Source: Gordionus sp. m RMFG-2023
Lineage: Eukaryota > Nematomorpha > Gordioida > Chordodea > Parachordodidae
DNA length: 64,000 nt
Reading direction: 5' to 3'
Assembly (NCBI RefSeq): GCF_954871325.1
Contig: NC_088775.1
Location: 86,405,561 to 86,469,560, forward strand
Each line of letters starts with the position of its first letter. Position 1 is the first letter of the stretch. Shown here piece after piece: positions 35,836 through 46,700 of this stretch. The translations under genes were made by a program, and so were the position numbers. Under the pieces are notes generated by a model. It did not search any database. It saw nothing but the letters and a program-made list of their open reading frames with translations, and was not told the DNA's origin.

Positions 35836-36829
35836 AAATGCCCTAAACATTTATATTTTTATTTTAACGTGTCTTGAACAAATTTTATTTTCGGCTAACC
35901 AAATGTAATACCTCCAATATAAAATCAGGTTTTTTGAGATAAAATATTTATCAGAATGTTGGAACTGTTAAATCGTTTCTTTAATGAAAAGGCAAGATAT
36001 GATCGAAAAATAAGATATTTAAAAAGATGAAATAGATGGTAAAATTATGAAATATTAAAGTGAAATGATGGAAGAAAGTATTAAGGCACTGGGTTATTAG
36101 AATTATAAATTTTATTTTTAAAAAAAAAATTCATATAACGAAAAAGAACAATTAACTGAATTATATAACCTAAAAATAAAAAAAAATTGCATTTTAGGAA
36201 CAGAATTAACTTATTTTTAAAAATAATATTTATAATTAAATTAATTTCCCAAAGTTTAAAAAATTATGATTTAAAATTTTTCTTTTGTTATATTATCAAT
36301 TTTTATTAATTTTATATTAACTTTATAAAAATATAATTTTATTTTTATACAAATAAATATTATAATGAAAATGAAAAATTTTATTATTCCCCCCCCCCCC
36401 CCAATATAAAGTGGATCCTTTATTTTATTGTTTTTAACTTCAAGATTTACAACTGAAAAGAGAAAAAGAATACAAAATTTACAAAATTATTGAAAAAAAA
36501 TTAATAAGATTTGTATTTTTCTTAAATTAATTATTTATAAATTAATTCTTTATATCGTGTTAAATCATAGATAACTTACTTTAAGTTTGGATTTAAAATA
36601 TTATTTGCGATTGGGTTTATTATTCTTTGTAAATCATTTTAATTTTAAAGAAGAAAAATATAACTTCAATTCATATTAAAAAGATTTATTTTGGGAGAAT
36701 TTTTTTTTTAAAATTAATAAATATAATTTAAAACATTTTAAAATATAATAAAATTAACATTTTTTTAAAAAATAATTTAAAAAAATATAAAATAAAAATA
36801 AAATATATTATATTATATTATATGAAAAC
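35836..36829. other. Upstream region of the chitin-binding protein gene
   Basis: Very AT-rich, with a C14 run at 36389-36402. The promoter must lie here, but no TATA or initiator motif can be singled out in such composition. Confidence 0.35.
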
Positions 36830-39800
36830 ATGTTAACTATTTTTCCAGTATTGGTCACTTTTATTGCTGTATGGATTTGTAAGCATTTTATAAATTTATA
36901 TACTATTTATTTAAAAAAATTTTTAATTTTAAATATAATATTATTGTTACTATATATATATTTTTTAATTATAAACAAAAATTAATCAAAGGCGTTAAAG
37001 CAGAACCTTCTTCTTTGGGTCGGTATCATGAGGGTCCTTCCTGGACAAAATCTAAGATACTAAACTCATCCTATGATTCCGTCCGTAAACCTTCAATTAA
37101 AAATTTTTCTCATTATCAAGTAGTCCCATCTTACCCCGAAGAGCACGATAGTCAAACCGATGAAGAAAATAGAAAATCAATTAAAACCAACGAAATATCG
37201 AGGAACCAGGGCATACCTGAAGGGTTGATCATGCTGCAAAAAAGGAGAGTGGCAGCTGCCAAGAAAGAAAACCTTCAAAAGAGTGGAAGTTTGGATGAGG
37301 TAGCACTGAAAAAAAATTACAAAAATTTCTATACCCCCATCGAAAGCGAGAATAAACCAACACATTCTTATCAGGGAAGAAAAGTGTTCCCTTTCCAAGC
37401 GGCTTTCGAAAAAATGAGTAAGGCCGAAGAGCAAACTTCAAACCAAAAACGATTCGAAAATTATCGGAAAAGATTGCTAGACGGATATTCGGCCGCTAGC
37501 AAGGTCAAGCATGCCGAGGCAATTGCTAAAGTTGTAAAGAATGATATAAAGGATTACCAATTTGACATAATTAAACATATCAAAAATAGCCAAGAGAATA
37601 AGGTAGGACGCCTCTCGGTTTCCTCCCCATCCTATATGGGTGATGTTATCTTGAACCAACCTCAAACCCAATTCACTCCACTATCAGTTATCGCTAAGCT
37701 GATGCCACTGACATTAGCATCTCACGCGGGTAGAGACTTTCGTTCGCCTTATAGCACCAAACCCAAGATTCAACGCCTGGGATACATGAACGAGAATCAA
37801 CCCTTCGAAACAGTCTTCAATGTTGATAACAATAATAATCCAATAAATTTACCTCATTTGGCTTCCTCTTACAACTCTTACATCCACGAGGATAGGTTTT
37901 TTCCCAATAATATCAATATTATTTTAATTGACTATTTCTTAATACAGAGCTCGCTAGACCACTACCCCCCCCCCTGTTTTTAAATTTTAAGAATGCCAGT
38001 CATTTCATTCCTCTTCCTCATGCAAGAGGGTTCCTGTTTGAATATGATAATAAGTACGCTTATTTAGATTTTAAAGATATAAAAATTCCCGATTCTAATA
38101 ACAATTAAAGTCCCATAGAACATTAATCGATCAATTTACATAAAATTTATCACGTAATTTTATATAAAAAAAATAGACCCCAAGAACAAGAGCAGGATCA
38201 TATTCCAAGCGAATCCCAAGGCTATGACGGGGGAGTTCACCGTAACACGCATCCACATCTCAATATTCATCATAATGGTGGGCATGAGAATAACAATTAT
38301 AATCACAAGACATCAGGTGGAGAGGCCGCAGTCTACGACAGAGGTCACGGCCGGGACTACGCTAATTATGACGACAATCATCAAGGCGTTCGTCCTCACA
38401 TTAGTCAGCACGGTGGTCAACACGTTGCGGATAGGGGGCAACAACACTCCTCCAAACCTCGCTGGGAAGGAAATCCGGTCGAATCGCACGGCCAGGACGG
38501 ACCTTTTTATAAAAAATCCCCGGCCGTAATCTACGACGCCGAAAATGGGTATGGACACGATTCTCATGGTCTAGTGGATTCTTACGAAGTAAAGGAGTTT
38601 GGCGGTTAAACAATAATGTATATATATATACTACTAGATCGTTCATTCATTAAATGCATTTTAAAATGTCCATAGATCAGCTGTAGCGCCATTTTGTGGT
38701 TTGCTCGACGATTAAATGACATTAAATTGCGTATATTTTTCTAATTCGTGGTAACTTAACCGTATAAAATTATACTTTTATCAAAATACAACATACATTT
38801 AATTAAAATAACCGACGAAAAAAAAATATTTCAAATTTTAATTATATTTTTAAAAAACCAATGCATAATATAAAAATTATAATTCATACTTATAACACAT
38901 ATAATGATAAATAAGGATAATTAATCGAATCAAAACTGCGCTACAGCTGAGTCCTATTTAAGGACACTTTTAATTAATGAATCGTCAATCTAGCAATAAT
39001 ACATCATTGTATTTTAACCACCTAACTTAAGTCTTTTTTTTGAATTCTATTTAAAATCGTATATAAGGTAGAATGTATTTAAAACGGTTTTTTTAGTAAA
39101 TATATAGAAATTATCATAAATTAATGAATTTTGAATATACAACCCAATTATTTCAATAATTCTTGCCCAAATTTAATTAGGTTGCTGACTAAAAATATAT
39201 ATAATAATTAAAGCGAACTTCTTAGTATATAGTCTATAAATAAATATTATATAGGCATCATATTCAATTTTAAAGCTGATTTTTAGGCATTATTTGATCT
39301 GGGCATTCAATGTAATCAAGGATTTTTTTTTTCTTGGATGTTAAAAAATTTATATTTTATCTAATCTAAATATAATTCTTAAATCACTAATGAAGAAAAA
39401 AAACATATTCAAAAATTTTCGCTCAAAATGATCTTAAAGCTATTTCCAGGCAGAATGTTTTTTTTCCAAAGCTGTTTTTCTAGGCATATTACTCAGATAT
39501 TCCAAACAAAGGATAATAATCTGGATTCTTTTTAAAAATTCTAATTAAGAATGGGGTCGTGTTGTTATACCTCTAGATGAGTCGATTTTCAAAAAAGGAT
39601 AATTAAATATTTTATCCAGAAAAAATATAAATGTGATAATAGAAGACTATATATCAAGGAATTTAAAGTTCGAAAATTTTGCTCAAATATATAGCCCCAA
39701 GGTTTGAGACATCTATCAGAAAAATCTCAAGACTTAGGCAAATATTTTCCTGGTTAAAACATTGAATTAGCGGTTGTTTTTAAAAATTTAGCTCAAATCG

Positions 39801-41266
39801 AGCGATTTAGCAGCACTATTTTTAAATAATATTATATTATAGACTAAATATTATCTTTTTGTATGGGAATAAATAAATTGTTCGAAACATGCCTAGAAAA
39901 CCGCCTTAAAAACGTTCTGAAATGGCTTTGGGATATATAATCTTATAATATTATATTTTAGAGATTTCCCCAACCTTTTAGTGACGCTATTGTGTTGATT
40001 TTGTTAAACCTGATAAATGCTTTTAAAAATAAAAATCTAATTCATCTCTGCTTGCCTCAAACTCGGACAGATCTTCTTTTGGATTCCGTGTTTTTTAATA
40101 TATTAATTCGTACGGGCTGGACTTGAACTTCTATATTGGTTTTATTTTATTCTCCTAATCTTATATACAAATATTTCCTTGACGAACAACACCAAAGGAT
40201 CTTATCGAAGTAAGATCTATTTCTAAAATTTAAAATACGCATCGGGTTTAAAAAAATATATATACCTAGAGTGAATAAAATATAAACTCGGATTTGAATC
40301 GGTATAGGACAATACCTTGGCAATTTTATCAGATTCCTAATGCTTGTGGTTTCAAAACTACATTTGATAAAATACTTGCTAATTCCAAAGCTAACTCATC
40401 TCTAACAACCAACCAATTTATCCTGTTATGATTAATGCTTTTGGATATAATTATTTTAACTGAAGAAGCCATTTTTCTTAATTTTTCCCCCAGGGAAGTT
40501 AATTTTGTCATATATCAACGAAACCTCACGTTAAAAAAATGATTAATTCAATTTCTGCACAAAAATAAGGTAATTTTTTTTTTATAAACAGCGAATATAT
40601 TGGCAATATTTTTTTTTTATTTATAAAAGTTTATTTTTTGAAGAAAAATAAAATTACATTAAGTTTTCAGTTTATAATAAGTAGATATTACTTCCTAGTT
40701 AAGACTGAGAAATAAATGTAGAAAGGGTGAATGCAAAAGTTAAGAACATGATGGGGCTGCTAAATAAAATTCCAAGCATATATTTCTATACAGCCTCAAT
40801 TCTATTTGCCGTAAAATCTTAGCGAAAACCCTATAAGCCATTGATGTCGGGCATTAAGTTTAGTTAATTAAATTTTCTTCCCGTTTTAAAATAATAATTC
40901 TTCATAAGATATATTTTAGTAAAAAAAAAAATAATTTCTTAAGCCTCAAATATTTAGAAAATAACAAAATTTTATTTCAGTAGAAAAAAGAAAAAAAACT
41001 GATTACTATGCGAAATATTTATTTTCTTACAAAAAAAACACTTTTTAATAAAAACTTTCCATTAGAACGTAATGCTGGAAAAAGATTTAGGATTCGGTGG
41101 ATTTTGCAACGATAAAGAAAACGGATTATATGCTGACCAGGCCACGAAATGCCAATTGTTCTATGCCTGTGAATGGGGCCGATCTCATCAATTCACGTGT
41201 CCTTATGGAACCGCTTACAATACCCTCAATTATAAATGCGATTGGAATTATAACGTTGAATGCTAA
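36830..41266 (+). CDS. Secreted protein with C-terminal chitin-binding (peritrophin-A/CBM14) domain, CPAP1-like
   Basis: Probably a cuticle or extracellular-matrix protein. Exon 1 (36830-36878) encodes a signal peptide (MLTIFPVLVTFIAVWI) and joins in phase 1 to exon 2 at 36992, giving a cleavage site after VKA. Exon 2 runs to about 37895: hydrophilic, basic, no known domain. A piece in another frame follows at about 37950/37992-38053 (ASHFIPLPHARGFLFEYDN); exon 4 (38177-38588) is rich in His, Gly, Asn and Gln; exon 5 (41066-41266) is joined in phase 0 through the strong donor GAA/GTAAAG. Exon 5 has six cysteines spaced C-14-C-5-C-9-C-12-C-7-C, the type-2 chitin-binding pattern, with the CPAP1-like GLYADQ and CDWNYNVEC. 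The junction between exon 2 and the next piece is unresolved: splice phases disagree, and a C10 run at 37965-37974 may be one base short in the assembly. AATAAA at 41476. Confidence 0.75.
38611..39009. mobile_element. hAT-like miniature element just inside the last intron of the chitin-binding gene
   Basis: About 399 bp from CAATAATGTATAT to ATACATCATTG, related to 6070-6373 (GATCGTTCATTCATTAAATG at the left, AATTAATGAATCGTCAATCTAG at the right, GCGCCATTTTGTGG subterminally). The flanking octamers do not match well. It begins 22 bp after the donor site of exon 4. Confidence 0.7.
39557..39818. mobile_element. GTTGTTAAACGGCTC miniature element, enlarged worn copy
   Basis: About 262 bp from TCGTGTTGTTATACCTC to CGAGCGATTTAGCAGCACTA. 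Family blocks TTTTGCTCAAATATATAG, AGACTTAGGCAAATATTTTC and GAATTAGCGGTTG are present. It lies in the 2477-bp last intron of the chitin-binding gene. Confidence 0.65.
40329..40511 (-). CDS. Unrecognised 60-codon open frame opposite the last intron of the chitin-binding gene
   Basis: Begins MTKLTSLGEKLRKMASSVK, continues through HNRINWLVVRDELALELASI and ends PQALGI. I do not recognise it. The residue mix is balanced rather than the Lys/Asn/Ile/Phe/Tyr excess of chance frames here, which is why it is listed. It could be a nested small gene, an exon of a minus-strand gene, or a transposon relic. Confidence 0.25.
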   Translation of the reverse strand: MTKLTSLGEKLRKMASSVKIIISKSINHNRINWLVVRDELALELASILSNVVLKPQALGI

Positions 41267-41745
41267 TTTTTACCACATTAAATTCTACATTTAGGCACAA
41301 AAACTAAAACCAAAAAAATTTATTATTTAATTTAAAATTAATTAATATTATACATTTAATTTGATATTTCATTTGCATGTTTGTATCTTTTTTAAAAAAA
41401 AATTATTTTAATCAGCGCAAAGTTCTAATTTAATTTTCAATTTCAAGTGTAGTAACCTTGCCAAAATTTATGACAAATAAAAAATAAATAAAATATGTTT
41501 AGATAAATAAAATTAAAAAATAAAATATAATATTAACAACATAGATTATTTCTGTCATCGAATATTTAATGAAATGCAAAAGGGTAAATCAAATAATCCT
41601 ATATAACAAAAAAAAATTCCATAATTACCATGAGCCTAATCAAATGAGGCCAAAATTCGTGAAGAAATAAAATATATATAAAATCCTGTGTCTTCGCTCT
41701 ACTGCCTATTTATTTGTTGTATAACCCTGCATTCACATTTAACGC

Positions 41746-41835
41746 GCATTCTTGGTGAAGTATGCAAAATACGATATAAAATTTAAATAGTTTGCCTTAA
41801 TTTTGGTATACCTCGCCGTGAATTCGCGGTTCTAA
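41746..41835. repeat. Short palindromic element, GGCGAGGTATAC family (copy 2)
   Basis: Left arm ACGCGCATTCTTGGTGAAGT followed by ATGCAAAATAC; right arm AATTTTGGTATACCTCGCCG followed by TGAATTCGCGG. The arms are complementary with a few mismatches over about 30 bp around a 30-bp centre. Confidence 0.6.
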
Positions 41836-42736
41836 CTGTTTTTCTTATCGCTAAAAAGGGAATCCTTGCGAAGGATTTTCTCCCCTCTCCCCAATATTTA
41901 TCCCTATTTAACATGATGCATGAATAAAATATTCTAAAAATTGGTCTAAGTGATACATTTATAAATAGTTTCAGGCTGTGGGGACGCTTGGATCCTAGGC
42001 TATTCAGCCCTTTGTGCCCTTTTCCGGTTTATTTTTGTACACATTAAATAATATAATATACTCGTTATTTATATTTTTTTCTTCTGTGTACAAATAAAAC
42101 AAAGGCATGGTAAATCATAATAGCCGTTTTTCTTCATTTTTTGGTGGGAGCAGGCAATATAGACGGCTAAACAGACGGATGTTTAGATATAATCCAATAG
42201 TTAATACGACTTTCGATTATTTTAGCATGTTACTATGTAAATTTATTTTCTTGGATAGACGTGGTTTTGAACTGTATATGGATAGAGATATTTTAATAAA
42301 GTCGCATTTGATTAATAATATTGAAATGTATTACGTTTATTAAAATAATGTATTTATAGCCCTAGTCTCAACCTCGTTTGAAAATAGTTTTGTCTTTAAA
42401 AATGTAATTTTTTTATGTACTGCATTTGTTCAATTTTAATATTAAAATTTTTGAATTACTTTAAACTTTATAAGAAGGACTAAGGCCTGATGCCAGATGT
42501 TAATATGGAGGGATTTGATTTATAAAAAAAAGGCATATCTATAATTTGACATTTAATTTATAATATAAAATAATTGGTATTTGTCTTCTAGTTGAAGTTA
42601 AGTTAAGTTAAAGGGCATTCATTCTTTATCACTAATTTGCACCTGTATCTAGATATTAAAATGTGGTATCTGTATCTGTATCTAGATAGATTTTTTATTA
42701 AATAATCTGTATCTAGATCCATTTAAAGAGTATCTT

Positions 42737-42748
42737 TTAACAACTCTG
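42737..42748. mobile_element. Solo right end of the CAGAGTTGTTAA hAT family
   Basis: TTAACAACTCTG, the exact complement of the terminal repeat at 53431. It is preceded by reiterated ATCTGTATCTAGAT motifs (42650-42720). No left end was found. Confidence 0.45.
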
Positions 42749-43755
42749 CTGATTTGGTTTGCTTGGTAGGAAAAATTGGATTTAATTTCCAAGAGTTTTT
42801 ATGAAGATTGTTGAGGGAATTAGGGTTGTAGATATGAAAGTTCAGTAGGTGATCTGTAAACGTTATGTCCATCTGAACCATCTCATCTAAATTTAAAAAA
42901 AATATATAAAACTATGCAAGAAGAAAATTTAATGATTGGTTTTTGCATCTTAAATTGATCTAACATTTTTTTTCCAAAATGTACTTGTAAATAGATGATA
43001 TATATTTCAACCTAAAAAATAATATTATTTTTAATATTACCAAATATTAAGTAAATGAAAATAAGGATATACTACAATTTTTTTTTCAATAAAATGTCAC
43101 ATTCTACAAATTTATCTATTATTCCACTGACCTGAATGAAATTTCAACAATAGGAAATTTAATGTTTGGGTGAATGTTGTTGTTGATCTTGTGAGGATAA
43201 TTTTAAAGATTTTTTCAAAGCCATATCAGGGGTCTAACTTAGGGTCCAACTGAAGGGAATCGCCATTACACCCCGGGTGATCTATCTATAAGTTTATCTA
43301 TAATACCATGACATGTTTGATTCGGTCGATGGTATTTAATACATACACAACCTAAATGTCAATATGAAATCGTTTTCTTCTTCTTATTGTATAATTAAAA
43401 AATTTTAAAAGACTACAAAAGTAAAAAAAAAACATTATAAAATTAACATATTATATTAATAAATAATAATTATGAATATATTTTTTTTCGGATAATTAAA
43501 TGGAGGTCATTATCGTATCTTTTATATTAACCAAAAAATTTTTTTTTGTATTGATTAATTAAGAATTTGGAATAACCATCAATATTAAACGATTCCTGAA
43601 TTTTTATCTTCGGGGGTTTAAAATCACTAATTTTTTTTTAAAACAAAAAAATCCTTTGTTTTGCAATTATTGTGATTGCGGGTAAAAAAATAAAATAAAA
43701 ATAATATTAATAAATGTTATTAAAAAGACACAATCAAATTTCTTTTTAATTATAA

Positions 43756-46700
43756 ATGGGGAATTCGATTTATCGACCTGATCCCGATTCACCGTGGTCA
43801 TATGTTGTGCTTGTTTGTTCAATGTTAAATCACTTCGTATTATACGGAACAGGAATGTCATTCAGCGTGTTTTTTAAGGCTCTTATAGATTCTTTCCAAA
43901 GTAGTAGAGCTACAACGGCCTGGTTTAATAGTATTCAATCTGGGGTCTTTAACTTTTCAGGTACACACACATATATATAGATCTAAATTTTTTTTTTCGA
44001 ATTTAATTATTTTTTTTAAAAAAGAATAAAATATACACTTTTCATATTTAATCTCTTTTAGATGCAAAAAAAATTAGAAGTATAAAATTAATTTTCTGCA
44101 TATTATATGGGATAGGTTCTAAATCGCAAAAATTGAGAATCTTGCTGAATTTAAAATTAGTATTAATAGATGGTAGGTTTTTTTAATAAATCGCTAAAAA
44201 TGAAGGAAATATAATGAATGCTCCCAATTTTGTTCCCATGAGTCAGGATCAATGATGACGATATTTCCTCTATTTTTAGCCATTTTTCAAAAAAAAACTC
44301 AATTTGAATACAAGTGTTTACTTCTCCTAGCATCGATTATTATTACAAAATTACTTTCAAAATTTTCCAGGGGATATAAGCGAAATTTTCCAATTTTTAG
44401 TGAACTGAGACCTTTTGCATTGAGAGGATGTTGTTAAACTGCGCTCAATTTTTTAAAAACGGCTAACCCAATATTTTAGCCAAAAGATATGCGAATCTGG
44501 AGATTTTTGCTTATAGATGGTATAAAGGTTTGGACATCTATTTAACGAAGTCTCGGGCTTACGCAAAATTATTTTTTGGTTAAAATCTTAATTTTAATTT
44601 AGGGAAACCGAGCCGTTTGATAACACTATTTGCGCTTACATAATAACTAAGGGATAAAAATGTTAATATTCTAATATCATTCATTTTTTTATGCATAATA
44701 CCCCACACGAAAGAAGAAGAAAAATAATTATACTATTTATTTCATTAAGGCCAGTGGCGTAGCTACGGGGGTGGTTTTCGGGTTTGGACCCCTCCCAGAG
44801 CAAAATTTTTTTTAAATTATACGTTCAAGAGACTTAAAAAAAGTCACTTTATATCAAATAAATACCATTAATATTTATATTTTTCTGGTTTCGATGTATG
44901 TGGAAGGATATTATATTACTATTCTGGATAATATTAATATAAAGTCATTGAGAATAATCTACTAAATTATAACAACATATTATTGATGCATTTAAAAAAT
45001 AAATTTATTATATATTATCGATAATATGGTGTAAGATAAACCCGGCCGAAGGCCGGAACAAAAGGGCCAAAGGCCCGTTAAAGGGGGTCTGGGAGGCGAA
45101 ATTCCCAGGCTTTTATATGTATGGACCCCCTCTAAAGAAAATTCTTAGCTACGCCACTGATTAAGGCTATAATTCGAAATTTATTTATTTTTTTTAATTA
45201 TAAAAGTTTTAAATACTTTCATAAATTTTAAAATTTTTACATGAAATTTCATAAGTTTAATTTAAAATATTTTTATGTTTTGGACATTTTTTTATTTTTA
45301 TAATTAAAATATCTTTTATATATATTTTCATTAAAATTAAGAAAGTTTGTGAATTTAATTATTTGATATTCTGGACAGAGCCTTAAATCAAAAATATAAT
45401 TCAATCAGATTATCAATCATTGACGTCGAACAGGAGACATGATAATTGCTAGTTTTGTTTTACCGGTACATGTCCTTGTTGGTTTATTTGCAAAATCAAA
45501 AACTCATATTCCACATTAAAAAAATATATAATTTCATTCCAATGAGGAAATAAATTGTACTATAGGGAGACCCCAATAAATAATTTTTCCTTTACTTCCC
45601 AAAAACCTGCGCATCTTAACTTCCACTTGATCCACAGATACTCACTATCCTCGGGAGAGGTAATAAAAATCCCCAATAATTTCTTAGAAAATAATTCTCC
45701 GGAACTGATTTTCTCAAAATTTTTAAACATATTATTTTTTTTATCCCATGGATATATTTATAGAGAATTTTTTTCTCCTATTTTTATTAATTTTGTAATT
45801 TTTAATATCTTAAAAAACGGGGATTTTTTTTTCGGGGAATTATTTTCCTAGATTCCTCGGGGGAGGGTAGGTATTATAATATTTTAATAAATTAACTAAG
45901 TAAAAATTATTTACAAGAAGAAGAAAAAAAAAACTATTTCAATTATTTCTGATTTTTTTTTTATTTATTAGCACTTAATTTTTTTTTTAAATAAAATAAA
46001 ATATTTTATCTATGATTGCCTCTAAAAAAATATATATTTTTATAATTGTATTTATAACTCCCACATACATTAATTTAAATGTTTTTAAAAAGGTTTTAGA
46101 TTTAATAATTTTTTCAAGTTTAATATGCATATTTTTATTTAGTACATCCATAGTTTTTTGGTTGGAAGGCATTTGCTTATTTTAAAGACTTTTATATAAA
46201 CAAATAAAATTAATTAAATTATATTTACCGTTGTTCGAAATATAAATGAAATTATTTATGGGAAAAGGAGGAAAGGGGGTGGAGGGGGGGGGGGGGGTGG
46301 GGAGGGGGTGCAATATTAGGGTTCCCACCATTCTTCGAATTCTAAATGGAAGTGTCCCGGTTTACCTGATGTTTTTAAATCCTGATTTTTTTTAAAAAAA
46401 AATAATGGTCGAAAAAAAGAAATTTTTATTTTTTGACAGTTATATATAGAGGGGGAAAAAATCAAATTTGAATTTTTTTTTTGTCTAATATATTTAAAAA
46501 AAATTCTTTGGCTTCATTCGTAAAATCGAGAACGTTGCCTAAGGCTAATAAAAAAAATTGAATGTCATTGGCGAATGGTGATTGGTTGAATTGAATAAAC
46601 GTTGACCAATGAAACTTCCAAGACTGACGATTTATTCATTTAAATGTGAATCAAAACAAATCACGCGATAACACGCCATTTTGGTTTTCCGTGTAAATTG

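Larger units (their letters stand above)
41267..43755. other. Intergenic region between the chitin-binding and transporter genes
   Basis: Holds the polyadenylation region of the upstream gene, a palindromic element (41746-41835) and a transposon end (42737-42748). A 78-codon open frame at 42107-42343 (starts MVNHNSRFSSFFGG) has no recognisable match. The promoter of the transporter must lie near its right end. Confidence 0.4.

Noticed and set aside
37177-37671. Minus-strand open frames opposite the long exon
   Set aside because: Shadows of the coding plus strand; no splice or start context of their own.
38224-38646. Several overlapping open frames on both strands in the His-rich exon
   Set aside because: Shadows of the real plus-strand exon 38177-38588, which carries the splice-compatible frame.
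42107-42343. 78-codon open frame upstream of the transporter
   Set aside because: Arg-rich start followed by chance-like sequence; no homologue recognised and no splice partners seen.
45555-45851. 98-codon open frame in transporter intron 1
   Set aside because: Composition dominated by Phe, Ile, Asn and Leu as expected of chance frames in AT-rich DNA; no family recognised, and exons 1 and 2 of the transporter already join without it.
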